Shown here piece after piece: positions 27,183 through 35,482 of a DNA stretch of 64,000 bases. Below the pieces are notes generated by a model that was given only the letters and a program-made list of their open reading frames with translations, was not told the origin of the DNA and ran no database searches. The stretch spans positions 186,001-250,000 of the forward strand of contig NZ_JAAGLT010000010.1 in the NCBI RefSeq assembly GCF_010548275.1. Reading direction: 5' to 3'. Source of the stretch: Streptomyces sp. SID12488. GTDB lineage: Bacteria > Actinomycetota > Actinomycetes > Streptomycetales > Streptomycetaceae. Numbering within the stretch: position 1 is the stretch's first letter; the number at the start of each line of letters is the position of its first letter. Position numbers and translations under genes: made by a program.

Positions 27183-27586
27183 CGGATCCGCGACCGCACA
27201 AGCGCCTCCTGACCCCGGCCCACTTCATGGCCTTCCCGCTCCCTGACGACGGACATCTCCACGCCGCCCCGCTCCCGGAAGTCGGCCGGCTCTACCGCCT
27301 TCGGCATGTCCAACCCGAGCAACTCGCGTCGCGGGACCCCCTCCGCCCCTCCCTTCCCGAGCTGTTCGGCCGGATGGTGTCCCTCGTTGTGGTGTACGGG
27401 ATCAGCGGCCGGGAGTGCGCGGTCGTCTGCCCGGGGCTGGTCACCGCCGTGCTCTTCGAGATGCACGACGAATGGATCGCCTTCCCCCGCCGCTACCTCC
27501 CCGAAGGCAGCATGGGCGAGATCTACCGCGAACTCCCCGAAATCGCCCCGGCGCTGCCCAACACTCCGAACACGCACACTGGTTGA
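27140..27586 (+). CDS. Hypothetical protein
   Basis: 148 aa from GTG 27140, or 119 aa from ATG 27227. I recognise no family. The sequence has an ordered look (MAFPLPDDGHLHAAPLPEVG, MVSLVVVYGISGRECAVVCP, EMHDEWIAFPRRYLPEGSMG) rather than antisense bias, so it is probably a real or recently lost gene. It overlaps the endonuclease-like stub in another frame and precedes the right att-like repeat. Confidence 0.45.
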   Translation: MDQERDARPRRRGLTDPRPHKRLLTPAHFMAFPLPDDGHLHAAPLPEVGRLYRLRHVQPEQLASRDPLRPSLPELFGRMVSLVVVYGISGRECAVVCPGLVTAVLFEMHDEWIAFPRRYLPEGSMGEIYRELPEIAPALPNTPNTHTG

Positions 27587-27839
27587 TCCCCCAACACCAC
27601 GGCGAGGGACACGACCAGTTTGTGCGGGCCCCGCTGCCCCACGAACACCCCGACAGCAGCACACCGTACGGAACGGGGACCGTCCACGCCCGCTCCTGAC
27701 AGACGCAGGCGCGCAGTCTGCCTTTGCACCACAACCGCACCAGAGCGAGCGGGGAACCACGGTGAAAGCGGCAGAGCCCGACGCGGTCGCCGCCTGGCCG
27801 TTCGCCCAGGTCAGCGCCACAAGCAGCCCCAAATGCCCG

Positions 27840-27930
27840 CAGCTTCCCAAGCTAAGAGTGCGAGTTCGGTTCTCGTCACCCGCTCCAGAGTGAAACCCCC
27901 CGTCAGTGGCCCGGGGTTTGTTCGTTGTCT
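27840..27930 (+). repeat. Right att-like direct repeat (partial tRNA-Gly copy)
   Basis: It repeats positions 15315-15405: anticodon-stem 3' part, T arm, acceptor 3' strand, CCA and terminator. Nine of 91 positions differ, including one in the T loop (GTTCGGT). The 5' half of the tRNA is absent, so it is not a functional tRNA. The last codons and stop of the next minus-strand gene lie inside it. Confidence 0.75.
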
Positions 27931-28259
27931 GGTTGGTCCATGTGACCGCCGCGGCGCAGTGCGCGGGTGCACCAGCCGATGATCGCGGTGTTGACCGCTG
28001 CCCCGAGAGTGACGGCGATGATGGCCATGACGATGTTGTCCGGCAGCGCGAGGAGCACGAGGCTGGCGGGGGCGGTGGCGAGGAGCGGGATGACGCCGGC
28101 CATGGACTCGTCCGAGCTGTCGCCGATGGTCACCACCAGTGCCCACGCGAGCAGGACTAAACAGACGCCGAGGTAGGCGAGGCCGACGACGCCGACGTGG
28201 TCGCGCAGTCGCCGTGGGAGGGATCGCCCGGAATCGGAATCAGAATCGGTACCGGTCAT
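27903..28259 (-). CDS. Small integral membrane protein
   Basis: 118 aa with three hydrophobic helices (VGLAYLGVCLVLLAWALVV; IPLLATAPASLVLLALP; IVMAIIAVTLGAAVNTAIIG) and an acidic Asp/Ser N-terminus. No known function. It lies 30 bp upstream-facing of the two-component pair's response regulator gene, on the same strand. Its last codons (DNEQTPGH) are encoded by the att-like repeat, so the natural C-terminus was probably altered by integration. Confidence 0.7.
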   Translation of the reverse strand: MTGTDSDSDSGRSLPRRLRDHVGVVGLAYLGVCLVLLAWALVVTIGDSSDESMAGVIPLLATAPASLVLLALPDNIVMAIIAVTLGAAVNTAIIGWCTRALRRGGHMDQPDNEQTPGH

Positions 28260-28289
28260 GGGGAAGGACTCCTTGTTGCGTCTCGGTGG

Positions 28290-28970
28290 TCAGAGGTGGG
28301 TGCCCGGCGGGTTCGGGCGGGCGAGGCCGAGGTCGTACGCGAGGATCGTCGCCTGTACGCGGTCGCGCAGGCCGAGTTTGCGGAGCAGCGCGTTCACGTG
28401 GGACTTCACGGTGCCTACGGTGATGCCGAGTTGCTCGGCGATCTCCGTGTTGGTGAGTCCGGCCGCGACCAGGGCGAGGACGCCCCGCTGGCTACCGGTC
28501 AGGCTGTCCAGTTCGGGGGAGCTCCCGACCGGGACCGCGGCGGGTGGTCCGGACGCGTAGTGGCCGATGAGGCGGCGGGTCGCGGACGGGGCGAGTACGC
28601 TCTCGCCGGCCGCCACCTCCCGGATGCCCTGCAGCAGTTGGGAGGGGAGTACGTCCTTGAGGAGGAAGCCCGAGGCGCCGGCGCGCAGTGCGTCGAAGAC
28701 GTACGCGTCGAGGTCGAAGGTGGTCAGGACGAGGACGCGGGGCGCGTTCTCCCGTCCGGTGATGATGCGGGTGGCGGCGATGCCGTCCAGTTCGGGCATG
28801 CGTACGTCCATGACGACGACGTCGGGAGCCAGTTCTTCGGCCAGCCGCACCGCGGCGGCGCCGTCGGCGGCCTCGCCGACGACAGTCATGTCGTCCTCGG
28901 CGTCGATCACGGCCGCGAACCCCGCCCGTACGATGCCCTGGTCGTCGACGACCAGCACGTTGAGGCTCAT
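28290..28970 (-). CDS. NarL/FixJ-family response regulator
   Basis: 226 aa. The receiver domain has the phospho-acceptor Asp55 (VVVMDVRMPELDG), acidic pair DD9-10 and Lys in FLLKDVLP. A LuxR-type HTH follows (TGSQRGVLALVAAGLTNTEI, GTVKSHVNALLRKLG). It overlaps the kinase stop by 4 bp (ATGA), so the two are co-translated partners. Regulated genes cannot be told from sequence. Confidence 0.95.
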   Translation of the reverse strand: MSLNVLVVDDQGIVRAGFAAVIDAEDDMTVVGEAADGAAAVRLAEELAPDVVVMDVRMPELDGIAATRIITGRENAPRVLVLTTFDLDAYVFDALRAGASGFLLKDVLPSQLLQGIREVAAGESVLAPSATRRLIGHYASGPPAAVPVGSSPELDSLTGSQRGVLALVAAGLTNTEIAEQLGITVGTVKSHVNALLRKLGLRDRVQATILAYDLGLARPNPPGTHL

Positions 28971-31288
28971 CGGTGTCTCTCCTCGTTGTCCGGGATGTCC
29001 TGCGCGACGGCGAGTGGCAGTCGGAGGCGGACCGTCCCCTTCGGGCCGGTGGTCACGGTGCCGCCGAGCGCCGCGACCCGCGTGGTCAGCCGCTCCTGTA
29101 CGGCCAAGGCGGCGGCGCGGGGCACCCCGGTGGCCGTGAGCGTCAACGTACCGTTGTCCACGTCGAGTTCGAGCATGGTGGGCTCCTCGCCGCCGGCCGC
29201 GAGCAGCGTCTCGGCGGCGCGGTAGGCGGCCAGGTCGACGGCGGTGGGCAGTCGTTCCGGTACGCGGTCGGTCAGCCGTATCTCGATGTCCCGGCCGGTG
29301 GCCCGGAGTTGGTGGGCGAGCAGGTCGAGTGCCTGGAGGGTGGGCTGCGGCCGTAGTTCGGCCTCTGTCTCGCCCTCCCGGGCGGTGTCGAGCAGGGTAC
29401 GCATCGCGGCCAGGGCCTCCCGGGCACGGGTCGCTGTCGCGTCGAGTCGGCCTGCCTCCGCCTCGGTGACCATGTCGGCGGCGCGGGCCAATACCGTGGT
29501 TTCGAGACCGGCGGCGATGCGGCGGCGCTCGGTCCAGGCGTCCCGGACGGCCTCCTCGGTCCAGGCGGCGAGGCGTTCGTCGTGGGCGCGGCGGTCGGCT
29601 TGTCGGCGCCGGGTGCGGAGGCGTCCGGCCAGGTGAGCCGCGGTTCCTGTGAGGGTTGCGCCGACCGTCGTTCCCGCGACGACCGCCCAGACGGGAGCGG
29701 CCGTACCTCGGTCCAGAACCGCGATGGTGGCGGCTGCGGCGTGCACCAGCACCGTGAGGAGAAGGGTCGTGACGTGGCCGCGGGCCGGTGAGGACCGGTC
29801 GCTCCCCCGCTCATGGGCAACCCCCATCGCGAGGGCCGCGCACGTGGCCAACAGGCTCAGCGCGGGCGGGAGGAGGACGGGACCGCCGTAGTTTCCCACC
29901 GCCATCGCCACCGGCCACAGCAGCGCCAGCCCCAGCAGCATCCCGTACGCCGTCCGCGGAGCCCTCCGCAGCCACAGCAGGGCCACCGCCTGGCCCGCCG
30001 CCAGCAGGGCGAAGAAGACACCCGCGGACACCCGCGTCGTGCTCGACGCCTCATCGGCCCGGATGACCAGCACGGGCAGCAGCGGCTGCAGAACCAGGCC
30101 CGCCCCCGCCACCATCTGCGCCACGCGGTAACTCCTCGGAGTCGACGGCTCCACCGTCGTGGCCGTCCGGCCCGGCAGTACCGCCCGTACCTCCCAACCG
30201 CCCTCCGCCGTCGGGCCGCTGTGCACCGTGCCGCCCGCCTCCCGTGCCCGGGAGCGCAGGAAGCCCTGCCCGCGGCCACCGCCGAGTCCCATGGCGTGCG
30301 CCACCGCACCGGCCGGCGGAGGCGTGCTCGTGACCGCGACGTCGGTGCGGGTGTCGCCGTACCGGCACAGCACCCTCGTATGCGCGCCTGGGGCATACCG
30401 TGCGACGTTGGTCAGCGCCTCGCGCACGATGCCGTACGCCGCCTCCGCGACGGTGCCGTCCGGCAGGGGGTCTATCTCGCAGTCCACCCGCTGGTTCAGG
30501 CGCCGGAACCCGGCGACCAGGTCCAGCAGCCGTTCCTCCGGTGACGGCACATCCCCGCGGGAGGGCGCCGGCGCTCGTACCGCGCCGAGCGCGCGGGTGA
30601 CCTCGCGGCCGGTCTCGACCGCGAACTCCAGCGCCTCCTCGGCCAGTTCGGGTCGGCGGTCGCGCAACCCGAGGGCCGCTCCCGCCGTGACCACCACGGC
30701 CGTCAGGTGGTGGGCGCTGATGTCGTGCAACTCCCTTTCCATACGGCGCCGTTCGACCGCCGGGAGCCGGTGGCGCTCGAACTCGGCCCGTTTCAGGAGT
30801 TGTTCGGCGGCTCGCCGTGCGCGACGGATTCGCCGTACGCGCAGGCCGGCGCCGCACACGGCGGCGTACAGCAGAGCGGTCAGGACGAGGTCGAGCCCGT
30901 CGCGGTCGCTGAGCCCGTGCAGGCTGATTTCCTGCAGGAGCTGCCAGACGGCAAGTGCCACCACACACAGCACGGCGGTGAAGGCGTCGCGTTCGGTCGC
31001 CACGGTGAACAGGGCCAGCGCGACACCCGCGGTCCCGAGCACCGCCATCGCCCCGGCGGGCAGCGGTCCGGCACCCAGCGCGCAGGCGGCGGCGACCACG
31101 ACGAGGGTGGCCACCGGGCGGGTACGGCGCAGGGCGAGCGCGGCCGTCACCACTCCGGCGACGAGGGTCGCCACGAGAAGGGCGGACACGGGAGGGACGG
31201 TCCCGCGCGCCAGCGGCGCCCCGGGCCACACCACGGCCTGGGCGCAGATCAGCAGGACCGGGAGCAGCCGGTCGTCGGTTCGATTCAT
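28967..31288 (-). CDS. Double-module sensor histidine kinase
   Basis: 773 aa, nearly twice the usual ~400. Module 1: about five membrane helices, then a HisKA_3-type dimerisation motif ERELHDISAHHL with His188 and an ATPase domain (EALTNVARYAPGAH; GLGGGRGQGFLRSRAREAGG). Module 2: about five more helices (MVAGAGLVLQPLLPVLVI onward) and a second HisKA_3-like segment ERRRIAAGLETTVL, where the phospho-His position is Glu, plus a degenerate ATPase domain ending in RLRLPL. The second half is therefore probably a catalytically dead, regulatory copy. It is coupled to the downstream response regulator. Confidence 0.9.
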   Translation of the reverse strand: MNRTDDRLLPVLLICAQAVVWPGAPLARGTVPPVSALLVATLVAGVVTAALALRRTRPVATLVVVAAACALGAGPLPAGAMAVLGTAGVALALFTVATERDAFTAVLCVVALAVWQLLQEISLHGLSDRDGLDLVLTALLYAAVCGAGLRVRRIRRARRAAEQLLKRAEFERHRLPAVERRRMERELHDISAHHLTAVVVTAGAALGLRDRRPELAEEALEFAVETGREVTRALGAVRAPAPSRGDVPSPEERLLDLVAGFRRLNQRVDCEIDPLPDGTVAEAAYGIVREALTNVARYAPGAHTRVLCRYGDTRTDVAVTSTPPPAGAVAHAMGLGGGRGQGFLRSRAREAGGTVHSGPTAEGGWEVRAVLPGRTATTVEPSTPRSYRVAQMVAGAGLVLQPLLPVLVIRADEASSTTRVSAGVFFALLAAGQAVALLWLRRAPRTAYGMLLGLALLWPVAMAVGNYGGPVLLPPALSLLATCAALAMGVAHERGSDRSSPARGHVTTLLLTVLVHAAAATIAVLDRGTAAPVWAVVAGTTVGATLTGTAAHLAGRLRTRRRQADRRAHDERLAAWTEEAVRDAWTERRRIAAGLETTVLARAADMVTEAEAGRLDATATRAREALAAMRTLLDTAREGETEAELRPQPTLQALDLLAHQLRATGRDIEIRLTDRVPERLPTAVDLAAYRAAETLLAAGGEEPTMLELDVDNGTLTLTATGVPRAAALAVQERLTTRVAALGGTVTTGPKGTVRLRLPLAVAQDIPDNEERHR

Positions 31289-31619
31289 GGCGGATCAAGG
31301 CTATGGCCGCAGGTGAGCGGCCCGACTCCGGCTGGAGGCGGATTCCGGCCTCTTACCTGGGTTGCAGAGTCTCTACCTGTGGTTCGAGGCGCCACTCGTC
31401 CTGCGGCGTGAGGACGGCGCCATGCCCCCGGCCCTAGGCTCGAACACATCGAGAACGCGGTCGGCCACCGCTTCTACGGTTTCTACGGCTTGTACGACCG
31501 CTTCCAAGACCGGCTCCATCAGTGGCTCCACCAGCGGTTCTGCCAGCTGTTCTTCCATGCTCTTCCGCGCTCTTCCGCGTATCCGGCCCAACCTTCCAAC
31601 CAATTCAGGGGGATCTCCC
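31289..31619. other. Divergent intergenic region
   Basis: It holds the promoters of the histidine kinase (minus) and the DUF5707 gene (plus). On the minus strand a helical Glu/Val/Leu-rich frame (EEQLAEPLVEPLMEPVLEAV) is open but has no support as a gene. Confidence 0.35.
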
Positions 31620-32069
31620 ATGTCCAAGCGCATTCTCTTCTCGTCCCTCATCGGCGTCGTCGTCCTCGGCGGAGTGGCCGCCGGTGGTCTCGCCCTGGCC
31701 GCAGGCCCCACGGAGCCGACCCTGGATCGCGGCACGGCTCGCTACACGGCTCCGACCGACAGCAGCGCGGGCTCGCTCACCTACACCGTGGACGTGAGCG
31801 ACGACTCGGGCATCCGAAGCCTCAAGGTCCTTGCCTGGCCCGCGAGTTCGAAGCTCAACCCGACCGAGGCGGAGCTTCGCTCGGCGGAGAGCGCCAAGTG
31901 CGGGAGCACCTCGGGCGAGACCACCCGCTGCACCTACACGCTGAAGGTCACGAAGCAGGAGGCGGCCGAACTGGCCAAGGGCACCTGGTACGTCTCGGCA
32001 CTGGCGACGGCCAAGGACGGGGACACGACGTTCGTGCCCAGCGCCGCCACGTTCGACCTCGCACGCTGA
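31620..32069 (+). CDS. Secreted DUF5707-family protein
   Basis: 149 aa. An N-terminal signal/anchor helix (RILFSSLIGVVVLGGVAAGG) precedes a single beta-sandwich-like domain with one Cys pair (KCGSTSGETTRC). The wording SLTYTVDVSDDSGIRSLKVL and KGTWYVSALATAKDGDTTF matches DUF5707 proteins of Streptomyces as I recall them. Role unknown. The ATG at 31620 has a GGGGGA site. Longer upstream frames are low-complexity Ser/Thr. Confidence 0.7.
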   Translation: MSKRILFSSLIGVVVLGGVAAGGLALAAGPTEPTLDRGTARYTAPTDSSAGSLTYTVDVSDDSGIRSLKVLAWPASSKLNPTEAELRSAESAKCGSTSGETTRCTYTLKVTKQEAAELAKGTWYVSALATAKDGDTTFVPSAATFDLAR

Positions 32070-32078
32070 GCAGAACGT

Positions 32079-32112
32079 CGGGCGGGCCGGGATCGTGGTC
32101 CCGGCCCGCCCG
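32079..32112. terminator. Bidirectional terminator
   Basis: CGGGCGGGCCGGGA (32079-32092) pairs perfectly with 32099-32112 over 14 bp with a 6-nt loop. It sits between the convergent DUF5707 gene and the CoA-transferase B gene. Confidence 0.85.
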
Positions 32113-32125
32113 ACACGTCCAGGGT

Positions 32126-32785
32126 TCATGACCTCCGGATCAGAGGTGCGTCCGTGCGGGCGGCGATGTCCTCGGCGGTGACGCCTGGCGCGCATTCCAC
32201 GAGAGCGAGTCCCTCGGGTGTGACGTCGAGGACGCCGAGGTCGGTGATGACGCGGTGGACGCACCGTTCGCCGGTGAGCGGGAGGGCGCACTCCCTGAGG
32301 ATCTTCGGGCTGCCGTCCTTGGCGGTGTGTTCCATCAGGACGATGACCCGGCGGGCGCCGTGGACGAGGTCCATCGCGCCACCCATGCCCTTGACCATCT
32401 TGCCGGGGATCATCCAGTTGGCCAGGTCGCCCCTCTCCGACACCTGCATGGCACCGAGCACGGCGGTGTCGATGTGGCCGCCCCGGATCATCCCGAAGGA
32501 CAGGGCCGAGTCGAAGAAGGAGGCCCCGGGCAGCACCGTGACGGTCTCCTTGCCCGCGTTGATCAGGTCGGGGTCGACCTCGGCCTCGGTCGGGTACGGG
32601 CCCGTGCCCAGGATGCCGTTCTCGGAGTGGAGCACCACGTGCACGCCCGGCGGGAGGTGGCCGGGGATGAGGGTGGGCAGGCCGATGCCGAGGTTGACGT
32701 AGGAGCCGTCGGTGAGTTCGGCGGCGGCGCGGGCGGCCATCTGGTCCCGGGTCCAGCCCAGCCGCGTTCCGAGGGTGGAGCTCAT
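32126..32785 (-). CDS. 3-oxoacid CoA-transferase, subunit B
   Basis: 219 aa. The SENG motif with catalytic Glu55 (VVLHSENGILGTGPYP) and GLPTLIPGHLPPG identify a class I CoA-transferase beta subunit. With subunit A it moves CoA from succinyl-CoA to a 3-oxoacid such as acetoacetate or 3-oxoadipate. It overlaps subunit A by 4 bp and ends the catabolic operon, where it would feed ring-cleavage products into central metabolism. Confidence 0.92.
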   Translation of the reverse strand: MSSTLGTRLGWTRDQMAARAAAELTDGSYVNLGIGLPTLIPGHLPPGVHVVLHSENGILGTGPYPTEAEVDPDLINAGKETVTVLPGASFFDSALSFGMIRGGHIDTAVLGAMQVSERGDLANWMIPGKMVKGMGGAMDLVHGARRVIVLMEHTAKDGSPKILRECALPLTGERCVHRVITDLGVLDVTPEGLALVECAPGVTAEDIAARTDAPLIRRS

Positions 32786-33564
32786 GCGCGTACGGTCCCT
32801 CGTGTCGAAGACGTGGAAAGGGAAAGGTGCTCGATCTGCTTGTCGGTGGCCTGAGCGGCCGTCAGTTCCACCACGCGCTGGACGAAGATGCCCGGCAGGT
32901 GGACTTCGTCCGGGCTCAACTCCCCCGGTTCCACAAGCTGTTCGACTTCGGCGACGGTGATCCGCCCGGCCGTCGCCGCTAGCGGGTTGAAGTTGGCGGC
33001 CGACTTACGGAAGACCAGATTTCCGTGGCGGTCGCCGCGCCAGGCCCGTACGAGGGCGAAGTCGGTGGTGATGCCGTGCTCCAGGACGTACGCGCGGCCC
33101 GCGAAGTCGCGCGTTTCCTTGGGCGGGGAAGCCAGGGCGACCGTGCCGTCGGGCCGGTAGCGCCAAGGCAGCCCTCCCTTGGCCACCTGGGTGCCCACCC
33201 CTGCCGGGGTGTAGAAGGCGGGGATGCCCGCTCCCCCGGCGCGCAACCGTTCGGCCAGCGTGCCCTGCGGCACCAGCTCCACCTCCAGCTCGCCCGACAG
33301 GTACTGGCGAGCGAACTCCTTGTTCTCGCCCACGTAACTGCCCGTCACGCGTGCGATGCGGCCGGCCGACAACAGCACCCCCAGACCCCGCCCGTCCACA
33401 CCGCAGTTGTTCGACACGACCTCCAGGCCGGTGGTGCCCTGGGCATGGAGTGCCTGGATGAGCACGCCGGGGATGCCACTGAGGCCGAAGCCGCCGACGG
33501 CCAGCGACGCGCCGTCGGGGATGTCGGCGACCGCCTCGGCGGCGCTCGCACAGACCTTGTCCAT
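32782..33564 (-). CDS. 3-oxoacid CoA-transferase, subunit A
   Basis: 260 aa. The family block SLAVGGFGLSGIPGVLIQAL near the N-terminus and FYTPAGVGTQVAKGGLPWRY are typical of alpha subunits. It partners the downstream subunit B, with a 4-bp overlap. It is 73 bp downstream of the SDR gene, still likely the same operon. The PcaI and AtoD families look alike, so the acyl substrate stays open. Confidence 0.92.
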   Translation of the reverse strand: MDKVCASAAEAVADIPDGASLAVGGFGLSGIPGVLIQALHAQGTTGLEVVSNNCGVDGRGLGVLLSAGRIARVTGSYVGENKEFARQYLSGELEVELVPQGTLAERLRAGGAGIPAFYTPAGVGTQVAKGGLPWRYRPDGTVALASPPKETRDFAGRAYVLEHGITTDFALVRAWRGDRHGNLVFRKSAANFNPLAATAGRITVAEVEQLVEPGELSPDEVHLPGIFVQRVVELTAAQATDKQIEHLSLSTSSTRGTVRA

Positions 33565-33637
33565 GGGAGGCAGGGCCTTTCTGTGGTGTCGGTCGTGGCT
33601 GTCGTGTCTTTTGTGGCTGTCGTGCGTGGTCGTCGGT

Positions 33638-34387
33638 TCAGGCGTCCGCGCGCAGGGCGTCCGAGATGGACTTGGCGCCGCCGTGCGCGGTGAGGCCGCC
33701 GTCGACCGGGATCTCGGCCCCCGTGATGAAGGACGCCTCGTCGGAGAGGAGGAAGGCGACGAGCGGGGTGATCTCGTCGACGGTTCCGGTGCGGCCGAGC
33801 GGTGTCTCGCGGATGTTCGCCTCGCGGAACGCGGGCGCCGCGGAGGCGGTCATCTCCGTCTCGATGAAGCCGGGGTGGATGGTGTTCACGCGGATGCCGG
33901 CGGGCCCCAGTTCCATGGCGGCGGTCCGCGACAGGCCGCGCAGCGCCCACTTACTGGCCGTGTAGGCGACCGGGTAGTGGCCGGTGAGCGCGGCGGTCGA
34001 GCCGACGTTCACGATCGAGGAGCCGGGCGGCATCAGCGGGGTGAGATGTTGGATGCCCAGCAGTGGACCCGTGACGTTGACCGCGTGGACCCGGGCCATG
34101 TCCTCGGGGCGTACGTCGCCGATCCGGACCCGCCAGGTGACGCCCGCGTTGTTGACCAGGCCGTGCACCTGGCCGTACGACTCCCGTAGCTCGGCGGCGA
34201 GTTCGGCCCAGTCCTGCTCGCTCGTGACGTCGAGACGGCGGCAGCCGGGTGACTCCGCGACGTCGGCGGCGATCACCTGGGCGCCCTCGCGGATCAGCGC
34301 CTCGGCCTCCGCGGCGCCCTGGCCGCGGGCCGCACCCGTGACGACCACGACCCTGCCGAGGAGACGTTGGGGACGGAGGCCGCTCAC
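33638..34387 (-). CDS. Short-chain dehydrogenase/reductase
   Basis: 249 aa, full length. It has the NAD(P)-binding motif TGAARGQG, NNAG at 79-82, catalytic Ser130, and Tyr142-x3-Lys146 (YTASK). The GTG start overlaps the preceding FAH-family gene by 4 bp. In this operon it could oxidise an alcohol or a hydroxy-acid intermediate. Substrate unknown. Confidence 0.92.
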   Translation of the reverse strand: MSGLRPQRLLGRVVVVTGAARGQGAAEAEALIREGAQVIAADVAESPGCRRLDVTSEQDWAELAAELRESYGQVHGLVNNAGVTWRVRIGDVRPEDMARVHAVNVTGPLLGIQHLTPLMPPGSSIVNVGSTAALTGHYPVAYTASKWALRGLSRTAAMELGPAGIRVNTIHPGFIETEMTASAAPAFREANIRETPLGRTGTVDEITPLVAFLLSDEASFITGAEIPVDGGLTAHGGAKSISDALRADA

Positions 34388-35355
34388 GGCCGTTCCCTGG
34401 TGCGGCGGCGGGCGACCGGAACGGTCACGGGCTCCGCGCCGGCCACCACGGTGTTGGAGACCGAGCCGATGCCCTCGACCGTGAGGGTGACCGTGTCGCC
34501 GGGCTTCAGGGGAGGCGGGGACTGCTCACCCCGTACACCCCACAGCTCGGCGAGGCAGCCGCCGTTGCCGCAGGTCCCGGAGCCGAGGACGTCGCCGGGG
34601 CGGACGACGGTGCCGCGTGAGGCGTAGGCGGTCATCTCCTCGAAGGTCCAACTCATGTTGGACAGCAGGTCCTTGCCGACGACCTCGCCGTTCACCGAGG
34701 CGGTGAGGCCGAGCCGCAGGAAGCCGTCCGGGTCGCGGTACTTCTCCAGCTCGTCGGCAGTGACGAGGTACGGGCCGAGTGTGGTGGCGGTGTCCTTGCC
34801 CTTGCAGGGGCCGAGGCCGACCTTCATCTCGGCGGACTGGAGGTCGCGAGCCGACCAGTCGTTGAAGACGGTGTAGCCCACGATGTGGTCGCGGGCCTGC
34901 TCGGGGGTGAGGTCGCGGCCCTCGCGGCCGATGACGGCGGCGACTTCGAGTTCGAAGTCGAGGACCTGCGAGCCCGGGGGCACGGGGATGTCGTCGTGCG
35001 GGCCGTACATCGCGTAGGGGTTGCCGAAGTAGAACGTCGGGGCCGCGTACCACCGCTCCGGTACCCCGGCGGCCCCGTCCACGGACCGTCGTACACCCTC
35101 GACGTGTTCCTCGAAGGTGACGAAGTCCCGCACGGTGGGCGGCTGGAGCGGCGGCAACAGCCGTACCTCGGAGACATGGGGACCGGCCGGGACGTCGAGG
35201 ACCGCGGAGCCCGCGTCGAGCAGCTCGGGCAGGCCGCCTCCCTCGGCGAGGAGGCCGGTCAGTGAGCTGACGCCGGGCAGGGCGTGGAGCGTGCCGTCCT
35301 CTTCGACGACAGCCACCTGGCGTCGGCTGCGGTACTCGTACGTGGCGAAACGCAT
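34384..35355 (-). CDS. Fumarylacetoacetate-hydrolase-family enzyme (1)
   Basis: 323 aa. The C-terminal ~220 residues form the FAH fold with metal-site segment LDFELEVAAVIG, the NDWSARDLQ block and GTCGNGGCLAELWG. Members cleave C-C bonds in, or isomerise, ring-cleavage products (fumarylacetoacetate, oxalocrotonate, acylpyruvates). It lies between the dioxygenase and SDR genes. It is distinct in sequence from the second FAH enzyme at 39821, so the two probably act at different steps. Confidence 0.9.
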   Translation of the reverse strand: MRFATYEYRSRRQVAVVEEDGTLHALPGVSSLTGLLAEGGGLPELLDAGSAVLDVPAGPHVSEVRLLPPLQPPTVRDFVTFEEHVEGVRRSVDGAAGVPERWYAAPTFYFGNPYAMYGPHDDIPVPPGSQVLDFELEVAAVIGREGRDLTPEQARDHIVGYTVFNDWSARDLQSAEMKVGLGPCKGKDTATTLGPYLVTADELEKYRDPDGFLRLGLTASVNGEVVGKDLLSNMSWTFEEMTAYASRGTVVRPGDVLGSGTCGNGGCLAELWGVRGEQSPPPLKPGDTVTLTVEGIGSVSNTVVAGAEPVTVPVARRRTRERP

Positions 35356-35482
35356 GGCGGTTTCCTGTCGGATGTCAGCTGTCGGCTGTCGGCGTGCGGG
35401 TGGGCACGAAGGCCGGGGCGCGGGGTGGGAGTCAGGACGGTGACAGGGCCACCGCGCCCTCGGGGACTCGGGGCTTCGCCGG

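Larger units (their letters stand above)
15315..27930. mobile_element. Putative decayed integrative element or genomic island
   Basis: The segment is bounded by the direct repeat of the tRNA-Gly 3' end and is dense in insertion-sequence remnants, truncated genes and regulators, unlike both flanks. No integrase, excisionase or replication gene can be recognised inside. It is therefore either an old island that lost its recombinase or a fusion of successive insertions. Boundaries follow the repeats only. Confidence 0.5.

Noticed and set aside
27840..27930. A second functional tRNA-Gly
   Set aside because: The 5' acceptor strand and D arm are missing; only the 3' part is present.
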